Source: Actinomycetes bacterium (GTDB lineage Bacteria; Actinomycetota; Acidimicrobiia; Acidimicrobiales; JABEUL01). From it: a stretch of 33,093 nucleotides of DNA. The position numbers were made by a program, and so were the translations under genes. Of this stretch, positions 14,497-21,328 are shown in pieces (the first letter of the stretch is position 1; the number at the start of each line of letters is the position of its first letter). The notes below the pieces were generated by a model. The model did not search any database. It was given only the letters and a program-made list of their open reading frames with translations, and was not told the DNA's origin. The stretch is taken from contig JAJYDO010000028.1 of NCBI GenBank assembly GCA_021777355.1, positions 1-33,093 of the forward strand, written 5' to 3'.

Positions 14497-15483
14497 ATGG
14501 AACTAAGACAACTTCGAGCAGTTTTGGCTATAGCAGATCATGGAAGTTTTACTGCGGCAGCTGACGCACTGGACACAGTGCAGTCAAATATCTCAGCCCA
14601 CATTGCAAGGCTGGAAAAAGAGCTAGATGTTGCTCTAGTGGATCGAGCAACCGGGCAGTTAACTCCTGCGGGACAAGTAGTGGTTGAACACGCCCGGCAA
14701 GTAGTGTCGGATTTAACCGGCTTGGTGTCGGATCTAGCCGCCTTAGAAGATCGAGTAGTCGGAACAGTGAGAGTGGGATTAATCGGAACCACCGCCAGGT
14801 GGCTGGTGCCCTGGCTGTTTCAGGCAGCATCAAAGAGATGGCCGCTGCTTCGCCCGATCTATACGGAGGGAACTAGTTCCTCACTTGAAGCCGATGTCAT
14901 TGCCGGTGAGCTTGACATTGCAATTATCAACTTGCCGAGCTCTTCGGCGGATTTGGTAACAGCACCCATGTTTGAAGAAGATCTAGTTATAGTTGTGCCG
15001 GTTGGGCACGAACTCACAAATAATTCAGAGATATCTTTAAGAGATCTTGGAAACATTCCCCTTCTCCTTCCGGCACTTGGAACTGCCTTTAGGAATGAAC
15101 TGGACCACAGGGCCCAAAAGCTCAACGCCACGATTCTTTCAAAAGCCGACGTTAACTCCATTCGCCTGATTGCTTCCCTGACACTTGCAGGCTGTGGGCC
15201 GTCGATTCTTCCAGCAACTGCTGTTCCTTCATATCTAAAGGATAGGTGGGCAATTGTCAAGATATCCGATCTCGCACCTCGCCAAGTTGGAGTAGCCAGA
15301 AAAAAGCTGGCTACTCAATCTCCTGCAATTGCTGCTGTACTTCAACTTCTTGAAGAGGCCTTAACCGACGGCGAAGTCATTCCTCCAGGAATTGTGGTTT
15401 CCACGAGAGGTCCAATAACCCTTCAAGGAGGCCAGAGAACAAAGACTCGAAACGGGGAAGACGACCGCCTCCCTCCGGAATAG
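14497..15483 (+). CDS. LysR-family transcriptional regulator
   Basis: A 328-residue LysR-type regulator. The N-terminal winged helix-turn-helix is canonical: MELRQLRAVLAIADHGSFTA, then AADALDTVQSNISAHIARLE. A linker helix and a two-lobed substrate-binding domain (from GTVRVGLIGTTARWLVPWL to about residue 290) follow. A short Arg/Pro-rich C-terminal tail is unusual. The ligand cannot be inferred. ATG 14497 is preferred over TTG 14494 because MELRQL is the standard family start. TATCAT (14483-14488) is a likely -10 with a very short leader. It is transcribed divergently from the 6C RNA, with a T-N11-A site between them, so it may regulate itself and that RNA. It converges with the acetyltransferase gene. 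Confidence 0.93.
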   Translation: MELRQLRAVLAIADHGSFTAAADALDTVQSNISAHIARLEKELDVALVDRATGQLTPAGQVVVEHARQVVSDLTGLVSDLAALEDRVVGTVRVGLIGTTARWLVPWLFQAASKRWPLLRPIYTEGTSSSLEADVIAGELDIAIINLPSSSADLVTAPMFEEDLVIVVPVGHELTNNSEISLRDLGNIPLLLPALGTAFRNELDHRAQKLNATILSKADVNSIRLIASLTLAGCGPSILPATAVPSYLKDRWAIVKISDLAPRQVGVARKKLATQSPAIAAVLQLLEEALTDGEVIPPGIVVSTRGPITLQGGQRTKTRNGEDDRLPPE

Positions 15484-15493
15484 CGAAAAAGTA

Positions 15494-16108
15494 TTACCTC
15501 TGAGGTTCTCTCCACATTAGATAGAGAGTTGGTCCATTTAATGGAAGTGAAACTTCTTCGGTTACTTTGAATCCAAGAGACGAGTAAAACGGAACATTTT
15601 CAATTTTGGATGACTCCAGATAACTTGGAATCTCTTTGCTGTCGCATATCTCCAAAATTGGCTTAAGCATCGATGAACCGACTCCTTTTCCTTGGAACTG
15701 AGGATGAGTAGCCAATGTGGACAAATAGTAGTGCTCAACTTCGTGAGGATGTTTGCTATCTAAAACATTTAAAGCCTTCATGGCTCTCGATGATCCTCCC
15801 TTAAGGACAAATACCATTGGGGCCAAGGACAAGAACTCGCCGACAGAACCATATTTATATTCAGGAGCTGCCCAAACCGAAGCACCTTGGAAATCATCAT
15901 TTGTGTACACAATTCCCTTTTTCAGATAGTACTTTACCTGAATTGCAAAAAACTTCTCGAGAGCTTTCGCTCTAGTGGCATCATTGGGGAAGAAATAACC
16001 TGACACCGGATCGTCATAAAAGGCCTTGGCAAACGTTTTAGCAATGCCCTTTATGTCTGATTGGTTAGCCAATCTAACCGTTTGACTCTGAAATCTCTCA
16101 TTTGACAC
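15494..16108 (-). CDS. GNAT-family N-acetyltransferase
   Basis: About 204 residues with a GNAT fold: an N-terminal VRLANQSDIKGIAKTFAKAF helix region, ATHPQFQGKGVGSSMLKPIL as the acetyl-CoA pyrophosphate-binding motif (QGKGVGS), and YLESSKIENVPFYSSLGFKV as the C-terminal motif B. The substrate is unknown; the PVSGYFFPND-type N-terminal half is like the uncharacterised GNATs often found in Actinobacteria. An upstream TTG (16144) would add 12 residues but belongs to a good -35 element. GTG 16108 is 7 nt after the matching -10, so a leaderless GTG start is the better model. It lies downstream of recA on the same strand but behind a terminator. Confidence 0.85.
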   Translation of the reverse strand: MSNERFQSQTVRLANQSDIKGIAKTFAKAFYDDPVSGYFFPNDATRAKALEKFFAIQVKYYLKKGIVYTNDDFQGASVWAAPEYKYGSVGEFLSLAPMVFVLKGGSSRAMKALNVLDSKHPHEVEHYYLSTLATHPQFQGKGVGSSMLKPILEICDSKEIPSYLESSKIENVPFYSSLGFKVTEEVSLPLNGPTLYLMWREPQR

Positions 16109-16115
16109 AAAGGCA

Positions 16116-16144
16116 ATCGTAGTGCGCCGGGATTTAGATTTCAA
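16116..16144 (-). promoter_or_regulatory. Promoter of the acetyltransferase gene (leaderless)
   Basis: On the minus strand TTGAAA (16139-16144) is separated by 17 bp from TACGAT (16116-16121). The GTG start at 16108 follows after 7 nt. The -35 overlaps the T-run of the recA terminator. Confidence 0.6.
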
Positions 16145-16187
16145 AAAAACTAGCTCCAGCCACCTGACTCAGAAGCAACTGGAGCTA
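16143..16187 (-). terminator. Intrinsic terminator of recA
   Basis: On the minus strand TAGCTCCAG (16179-16187) pairs with CTGGAGCTA (16151-16159). A G and a run of seven T (16143-16149) follow. It ends recA transcription 59 bp after the stop codon. Confidence 0.8.
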
Positions 16188-16245
16188 AATGTGCAGGAAA
16201 ATTAATTAACGCAAAGCACTTTTGGAGATAATTCTAAGTCATCTA

Positions 16246-17304
16246 TCAGTCATTTATAGATATCGGCGCATCATCTTCCGGACCAAAACTTGGCTCTTCC
16301 GCCTGGCCTTCCTGGAGGCCGGAAACTTCCAAGATCCTATTGTTTATCTCAACCATGAGGCTTGGGTTTTCAGAAAGAAACTGTTTCACATTTTCGCGTC
16401 CCTGACCAAGTTGTTCGCCTTCGTAAGTGAACCATGCGCCGGCTTTTCTAACTATCCCTAGCTCGACTCCAACATCTAGTAAAGAACCTTCCCGGGAAAT
16501 ACCCTTTCCGTACATGATGTCGAACTCTGCGGTTTTGAAAGGCGGAGCAACCTTGTTTTTGACAATCTTCACCCGGGTTCTGCTGCCCACCATATCGGCT
16601 CCGTCCTTAATAGTGTCAACCCTTCTGATATCAAGCCTCACTGAGGAATAGAACTTGAGAGCCCTGCCACCCGGAGTGGTCTCTGGCGAGCCGAACATGA
16701 CGCCAATTTTTTCCCGAAGCTGATTGATAAAGATAATTATCGTATTTGTCTTATTCAAAGTTGCAGTCAGTTTGCGCAGCGCCTGAGACATCAGGCGAGC
16801 TTGCAAGCCCATGTGACTGTCACCCATATCACCTTCGATTTCAGCTTTTGGAGTCAGAGCTGCTACAGAGTCTACGACCACTATGTCAATGGCTCCGGAT
16901 CTAATCAGCATCTCGGCAATTTCAAGAGCCTGCTCGCCTGTGTCGGGCTGGGAAATCAAAAGATCATCAATATCAACTCCAATGGCTCGTGCATACACAG
17001 GGTCCATAGCATGCTCGGCATCAATGTAGGCGCATGTCCCTCCTTGGCGTTGTGCTTCTGCCACTGCATGAAGGGCAAGAGTGGACTTTCCAGAAGACTC
17101 CGGACCAAAGATCTCAATAACTCTTCCCTTTGGCAGTCCTCCCACTCCCAGGGCTAAATCCAATGCCATGGCTCCGGTTGGAATAGCCTCGACAGCCATA
17201 TGGAGGTTCTCCCCCATCCGCATGATGGAGCCCTTGCCAAACTGCTTTTCAATCTGGCTCAGCGCTGCACTCAGAGCTTTTCCTTGTTCCTCATTTTTAT
17301 CCAT
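16246..17304 (-). CDS. recA: Recombinase RecA
   Basis: A 352-residue RecA: ATP-dependent strand exchange in homologous recombination and co-protease for LexA in the SOS response. The Walker A motif is GPESSGKST (67-75). MAW-type [10 protein letters not shown], the Walker B region [12 protein letters not shown], loop L2 neighbourhood [21 protein letters not shown] (partly shown) and an acidic C-terminal tail ([12 protein letters not shown]) are all present. Length is normal and no intein is inserted. AGGAGG supports the ATG. A LexA-type palindrome lies upstream at 17401-17420 and TTGACA at 17372-17377. recX is not next to it, unlike in many Actinobacteria; a terminator and an acetyltransferase follow instead. 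Confidence 0.98.
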   Translation of the reverse strand: MDKNEEQGKALSAALSQIEKQFGKGSIMRMGENLHMAVEAIPTGAMALDLALGVGGLPKGRVIEIFGPESSGKSTLALHAVAEAQRQGGTCAYIDAEHAMDPVYARAIGVDIDDLLISQPDTGEQALEIAEMLIRSGAIDIVVVDSVAALTPKAEIEGDMGDSHMGLQARLMSQALRKLTATLNKTNTIIIFINQLREKIGVMFGSPETTPGGRALKFYSSVRLDIRRVDTIKDGADMVGSRTRVKIVKNKVAPPFKTAEFDIMYGKGISREGSLLDVGVELGIVRKAGAWFTYEGEQLGQGRENVKQFLSENPSLMVEINNRILEVSGLQEGQAEEPSFGPEDDAPISIND

Positions 17305-17349
17305 TAATTTGTCCTCCTATTAGCATTGGGCTGCAACCGCTGCAACTGT

Positions 17350-17377
17350 TTTTTACCATAGAGCTAAGGTATGTCAA
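17350..17377 (-). promoter_or_regulatory. Candidate recA promoter
   Basis: On the minus strand TTGACA (17372-17377), 16 bp, then TAAAAA (17350-17355). The -35 is perfect; the -10 is imperfect. A second start closer to the SOS box is possible. Confidence 0.4.
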
Positions 17378-17400
17378 TAAAGGTATTTCACACACTCTAG

Positions 17401-17420
17401 CACCGAACAACTGTTCGGTG
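17401..17420. promoter_or_regulatory. LexA-binding SOS box upstream of recA
   Basis: CACCGAAC and GTTCGGTG flank a 4-bp centre: a perfect 8-4-8 palindrome containing CGAAC-N4-GTTCG, the SOS box of Actinobacteria and Firmicutes. It lies about 97 bp upstream of the recA start. Confidence 0.85.
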
Positions 17421-17514
17421 TTGGATGCTACTAGAATTTCTAAGAATTACAAATATAGCTAATGTAGTGCATTTATTGGTTTTGGGCAGGTTGGGAAAAC
17501 CTGGTGATTCTGGA

Positions 17515-18372
17515 TCAGAGTGAAACTCCCCTAAGTCGTGTTGCCGCATCAAACGGGTCAATTGGGTTGAACATTACCCCGCTTCCAAGTTCACCTGCCG
17601 CCACAAATCTAGGAATACTCTTTCCTCGCCATAGCCCGGCTAAATGGAGATGTAAGTGGGCACCGGGCCAAACCAAGCCGTCAAAAGGAGCCTGATGTAT
17701 CCACATCATGTAAGGCATCTCGGCATTGAAAATTCGATCAAATCTCAAGAGAGTGGATTTCAAGATTTTGGCGAAGTCAACAATATATTCCTCTGTAATA
17801 TTAGTAATATTTCCGAGATGGCTCCTGGGATAAACCACAACTTCAAACGGCCAAGTCGGGCCATTTGGTACTTCTGAATTCCACGAAGAATTGGTCTCTA
17901 CAATTAACTCTTCTACAGAGTCCTCACAGAGATAACACACAGCTTCATTTTGGGCCAACTCCTCCATGCAAGTTGGAGGCACTTCTTTAAATGCATAAAT
18001 CTGTCCATGAGGATGATCAATCGTCGCTCCTACATCGGCTCCCCGATTTTCAAATATCAGAACATATGAAACATCTTCCCGGGATCCCAATTGGGCAGTT
18101 CTGTCTATCCATAGCCTTATAACTTTTTCAATTTGGCCAACTTCTAACCCAGACATTGATTCACCATGTTTAGGCGAGTAAAGTACTACCTCACAATTTC
18201 CTTCCCCAAGCGAAGGCCACCGATTGGAAAAACTCATTACTTCATAATCATTTGGCGCTTCAAGACCACCTGGACAAAAAGGACAGCGTTCATTTGGCCT
18301 ATTGGGACGGTCTTGGCGCTTGGGCACGATGACAACATCCGTGCCGGTCAATCCGTCCTTTACGTGCTGCAT
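17515..18372 (-). CDS. galT: Galactose-1-phosphate uridylyltransferase
   Basis: A 285-residue GalT of the HIT superfamily. It exchanges UMP between UDP-glucose and galactose-1-phosphate in the Leloir pathway. Visible are the N-terminal DGLTGTDVVIVPKRQDRP, the zinc ligands C30-P-F-C33, FENRGADVGATIDHPHGQIY with the catalytic His as the second His of HPH (H122), and the second-half motifs FEVVVYPRSHLGNI and HLHLHLAG. It is shorter than E. coli GalT (about 348) but in the range of actinobacterial ones. It lies 27 bp downstream of the YGIW-module membrane protein gene, so the two are probably co-transcribed. No galK or galE is adjacent. Confidence 0.94.
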   Translation of the reverse strand: MQHVKDGLTGTDVVIVPKRQDRPNRPNERCPFCPGGLEAPNDYEVMSFSNRWPSLGEGNCEVVLYSPKHGESMSGLEVGQIEKVIRLWIDRTAQLGSREDVSYVLIFENRGADVGATIDHPHGQIYAFKEVPPTCMEELAQNEAVCYLCEDSVEELIVETNSSWNSEVPNGPTWPFEVVVYPRSHLGNITNITEEYIVDFAKILKSTLLRFDRIFNAEMPYMMWIHQAPFDGLVWPGAHLHLHLAGLWRGKSIPRFVAAGELGSGVMFNPIDPFDAATRLRGVSL

Positions 18373-18399
18373 CTATTTGTACTTAGAGTAATTTTGAGT

Positions 18400-19167
18400 T
18401 TAGGTAGGGAAAAACACATTATGAATCTGCGGCCAAATATCAAGTCCAATAGCCACTAAGAGAATTATCCACCCAATCATCAGCCCTAACCAGGCAACGG
18501 AAAGTCCGCTACGCCTACTATCTGATCGCAAAATCTCCTTTCTTGCTGAAAGGCCCAGCAGAAAACCGATTACCGCGAGCGCATACGATCCGTATTTGCA
18601 CCCAGCTAATATCGATTGGGACAGAACCTTGCCTGTTTGTTTATGAGTTTCAACGAAAAGCAGACCTCTGGCTGCAACTGCTCCAAGCGAAGATATGGCG
18701 GCAACCAGCGCACTCGTCTGCAATTTCTTCTTTGGTTTCTTGCCAAGAGAACCAGTCTTAAAATCATCAGACCTAGGTGGACTAGGCGCGCCAACTTTTG
18801 TAGTAAGTCCCCTCACCCGTTCTTGTGAAGTAGCTTTCCAGGGAGACCCCGGCGAGAGAGATGGTGCAACTGAAGTGTCGCTTCTTCTTTCCGCCGTAGC
18901 TTGTGCCACCACCGCTGGCTGGCCGCTTTGTCCTTCGGTTTCCTTGGCGGCCTTTTCCCAAGCATTAAATTGATTCCAAGCTATTGCCCAAGCTTCGGGA
19001 GTCAGGTCAAATGACGCAAGCAAGTACCCGGGACTTCCATCGGCCTCTCTGATCCAAATGCCATATGAAGAAGAAGTCTGTCCTAATACGTAATTAGAAC
19101 CGACTTCTATAGGCTGAGGAGTTTCACCTCCGCCACCGGTACTGTTTCCACTTGGAGAATAGGCCAC
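18400..19167 (-). CDS. Membrane protein with N-terminal YGIW module
   Basis: A 255-residue protein. Its residues about 22-80 repeat the module found at the start of the protein encoded at 11257-12189: NYVLGQTSSSYGIW, then EAD, then PEAWAIAWNQFNAWEKAAK. A polar Ser/Pro linker follows, then a Lys-rich GKKPKKK and three to four hydrophobic segments (SALVAAISSLGAVAARGLLF, YGSYALAVIGFLLGL, LSVAWLGLMIGWIILLVAIG). The membrane part differs from DUF4190 in sequence but has a comparable short C-terminal layout. The GTG start has no Shine-Dalgarno; TAATCT lies 6 nt upstream. galT follows after 27 bp. Function is unknown. Confidence 0.82.
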   Translation of the reverse strand: MAYSPSGNSTGGGGETPQPIEVGSNYVLGQTSSSYGIWIREADGSPGYLLASFDLTPEAWAIAWNQFNAWEKAAKETEGQSGQPAVVAQATAERRSDTSVAPSLSPGSPWKATSQERVRGLTTKVGAPSPPRSDDFKTGSLGKKPKKKLQTSALVAAISSLGAVAARGLLFVETHKQTGKVLSQSILAGCKYGSYALAVIGFLLGLSARKEILRSDSRRSGLSVAWLGLMIGWIILLVAIGLDIWPQIHNVFFPT

Positions 19168-19173
19168 ATAAAT

Positions 19174-19179
19174 AGATTA
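19174..19179 (-). promoter_or_regulatory. Candidate -10 element of leaderless YGIW-protein gene
   Basis: TAATCT on the minus strand ends 6 nt before GTG 19167, the same spacing as at the paralogue's gene (12189). It would uncouple this gene and galT from the transport operon 30 bp upstream. Confidence 0.4.
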
Positions 19180-19197
19180 GTAAGAAAATGTGAGGAA

Positions 19198-19428
19198 TTA
19201 AAGCTCTTTTTGCTTTCTCTTCTTGCTTTTTTTAAAAGTTAGCAAAATCGACCCAAACAAAGTAACCGAAATAACCACCGGAATAACTAAACGGCTGGCC
19301 CAAATCTGGTGGGAATTAAAAATTAACCAACTCCCAAAAACAGACACTGCGACCCCAAAAGCCAATTCCGGTGAATCTCCCCAGAAAAAATCCCCAATTG
19401 CGAGAAAGAACCTCTTGACCAAATTCAC
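19198..19428 (-). CDS. Small two-helix membrane protein of the transport operon
   Basis: A 76-residue protein with hydrophobic segments at about 22-40 (ELAFGVAVSVFGSWLIF) and 46-64 (LVIPVVISVTLFGSILLTF) and a Lys-rich C-terminal tail (KKSKKRKQKEL). Its ATG overlaps the stop codon of the EGxE-type membrane protein gene by 4 nt, so it is translated with the transport operon. It is an accessory subunit or stabiliser by context only; no family was recognised. Confidence 0.7.
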   Translation of the reverse strand: MNLVKRFFLAIGDFFWGDSPELAFGVAVSVFGSWLIFNSHQIWASRLVIPVVISVTLFGSILLTFKKSKKRKQKEL

Positions 19429-20195
19429 TTTGTCACTCCCAGCTCTATTGTTCCGCCTAATTTAGTTTCAACCTGCGGATTTGCAGCCTTGAAATAAATT
19501 GCCATCAAAAATGCGCATAACCCGTAGAAGGCAAGTATGGCAATTACGGCGCTGTCCGAACCGGGCCATGAAAAACCGATGCCCTCTCCTGCCCATAGCG
19601 TCCCAAAACTAGTCACCATTAGACCAACTACCATTTTCATGGCATTTTCAGGAATTTGGGAGAGCTGCTTTTTGACAATAAGGCCGAGCGCGACTACAGC
19701 CAGAACTGCTACTCCAGCTCCCAGAGATACCGCCCCAAGGTGTCTTGAGGACGCCCCCAAAGTAATTACGATTACAACTACTTCCAATCCTTCAATAAAT
19801 ACTCCTTTGAAAGCAGTCACAAATCCTTGCCAGTCGCGACTACTCCCACTTTCCCGTTTTAACCTGGCTACTTCACGTTCGAAAATTGCGTCCTCGTCAT
19901 GCTTTTCCTTTAAACCGCTTGCCCGCATCACTGCTTTTTTCAACCATGTCAAACCAAATAGCAAAAGATAGGTGCCTATCACTAAATGCAAAACATTCCT
20001 CGGTACTACATGCACAATCGTCGGACCAAATGCCAAAGTCAAAAGTGAGAGCGTAGCAATTGCGCAAAGAGTTCCCTCAATGGCAGATTTCCACCCTTTA
20101 GTTACTCCGGCAGCTAGTACAATAGTTAGTGCTTCAATACCTTCTACAGCACTTGCAATAAATGCGGCAAAAGCCAAGGTTATTACCTGACCCAA
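19425..20195 (-). CDS. COG4280-like polytopic membrane protein with duplicated EGxE motif
   Basis: A 256-residue protein with about seven hydrophobic segments. Two equivalent helices carry AVEGIEALTIVLAAG (near residue 17) and FIEGLEVVVIVITLG (near residue 132). This duplicated EG(I/L)E pattern recalls the REGLE motifs of FTR1 iron permeases, although the Arg is replaced. A charged cytosolic loop with KEKHDEDAIFEREVARLKRE lies between the halves. I match the overall pattern to the uncharacterised family COG4280. The TTG start has GGAGGA at good spacing and overlaps the end of the ATPase gene by 13 nt. Being embedded in an Fbp-like operon, it may take part in iron transport; that is inference. 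Confidence 0.8.
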   Translation of the reverse strand: MGQVITLAFAAFIASAVEGIEALTIVLAAGVTKGWKSAIEGTLCAIATLSLLTLAFGPTIVHVVPRNVLHLVIGTYLLLFGLTWLKKAVMRASGLKEKHDEDAIFEREVARLKRESGSSRDWQGFVTAFKGVFIEGLEVVVIVITLGASSRHLGAVSLGAGVAVLAVVALGLIVKKQLSQIPENAMKMVVGLMVTSFGTLWAGEGIGFSWPGSDSAVIAILAFYGLCAFLMAIYFKAANPQVETKLGGTIELGVTK

Positions 20196-21328
20196 GCGAA
20201 TTCCTCCTTAATATCTTGCAACTGAGTAAAAATATGACATCCTCTGGGATTAAAACTAAGCTTTATTCTACTACCTCGCTCGAATCTATTATTTGAATGC
20301 AACCCATGAAGTCTGGGCTGATCATCTATTAAGCAGTCCACTACATGGTCGTAGCCGCTTCCTCGGTAGGCAACGTCGGCAACAACTCCAACGATATGCA
20401 TCCCGGAACCTGTTGCTTTTTCAATCTCACCCTCTATTGAAACGGAATCCGGGCGAAAGGCCGCCAACACAATGCTTTCTGGAAATATTTCCTCACGGGC
20501 ATGGCCGATAACCTCAAAATCTCCAACTTTTACGCTCCATATATTGCCACTTATATTTCTAGAAGCCACTCCTTTTAAGTGGCCGGCGATGCCGGTAAAT
20601 GAGGCCACAAAAGGTGAAATAGGTTCGTGGTGAATTGCTTCAGGCACATCCATCTGAATTAACTCGCCTTCATTCAGGACTCCCACTGTATCTGCGAGAG
20701 CGAAAGCCTCGGATTGGTCATGAGTTATGGAGATGACCGTTGTTCCAACATCTCTGGCCAGCGTGGAAATAAGTACTCTTAGGCGCTCTCTAAGATCCGT
20801 ATCCAGATTTGAGAGGGGCTCGTCGAGTAAAAGCAGTCCCGGCTTGGCAACCAAAGCTCTTGCCAATGCAACCCTCTGCTGCTCTCCTCCGCTTAGCTCG
20901 CTTGGATAGTTCTCGCTTCTGTCCGATAACCCAACTTTTTCAAGCATCTCAGCAGCCAAATATTTTTCTTCCCGTGAGTTAATTTTAAGTCGTTTTAGGG
21001 CAAAGATTACATTTTCCCTAGCATTAAGGTGCGGCCAAAGTGCGTAATCCTGAAATACCATTGCAAGTGACCTTTTCTCAGGTGATACAAAAACTCCTTT
21101 TGAAACAACCAGTTGATCACCAATTCTGACTTCACCGTGACTAGGTCTTTCAATTCCGGCAATAATTCTCAAAAGTGTAGTCTTGCCTGAACCCGACGGC
21201 CCAAGCATGACTACGAAAGTGGCAGGTTCCACATCCATGCTGATATTTTTCAAAACCTGCCTTGATCCGTAGTGCTTCGATATGTTACTTATTGATACGG
21301 AAAGTGGACTACTTCCAAAGTTCGTCAT
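20183..21328 (-). CDS. ABC transporter ATP-binding protein (FbpC/PotA-type)
   Basis: A 381-residue ATPase that powers the adjacent fused permease. Walker A is GPSGSGKT (43-50), the Q-loop VFQDYALWPHL, the signature LSGGEQQRVALARAL (145-159), Walker B LLLLDEP (165-171), and the switch His ISITHD. The C-terminal 140 residues form a TOBE-type domain typical of FbpC, PotA and CysA importers. The start overlaps the permease stop by 4 nt, and its own 3' end overlaps the next gene by 13 nt. The FbpC-like sequence (GERP-like PSHGEVRIG, VSPEKRSLAMVFQ) suggests iron, thiamine or a similar substrate. Confidence 0.95.
   Translation of the reverse strand: MTNFGSSPLSVSISNISKHYGSRQVLKNISMDVEPATFVVMLGPSGSGKTTLLRIIAGIERPSHGEVRIGDQLVVSKGVFVSPEKRSLAMVFQDYALWPHLNARENVIFALKRLKINSREEKYLAAEMLEKVGLSDRSENYPSELSGGEQQRVALARALVAKPGLLLLDEPLSNLDTDLRERLRVLISTLARDVGTTVISITHDQSEAFALADTVGVLNEGELIQMDVPEAIHHEPISPFVASFTGIAGHLKGVASRNISGNIWSVKVGDFEVIGHAREEIFPESIVLAAFRPDSVSIEGEIEKATGSGMHIVGVVADVAYRGSGYDHVVDCLIDDQPRLHGLHSNNRFERGSRIKLSFNPRGCHIFTQLQDIKEEFAWVR

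Noticed and set aside
14859-15260. Minus-strand open frame of 133 codons
   Set aside because: It lies opposite the LysR-type regulator gene and shows no recognisable motif.
16109-16144. TTG 16144 as the acetyltransferase start
   Set aside because: It coincides with a -35 element, and a matching -10 is placed 7 nt before GTG 16108.
17484-17507. CAGGTT/AACCTG inverted repeat as a galT terminator
   Set aside because: The stem is short, and no T-run follows on the minus strand.
19537-19971. Long plus-strand open frame of 144 codons
   Set aside because: It is antisense to the EGxE membrane protein gene, whose hydrophobic segments and motifs are clearly coding.
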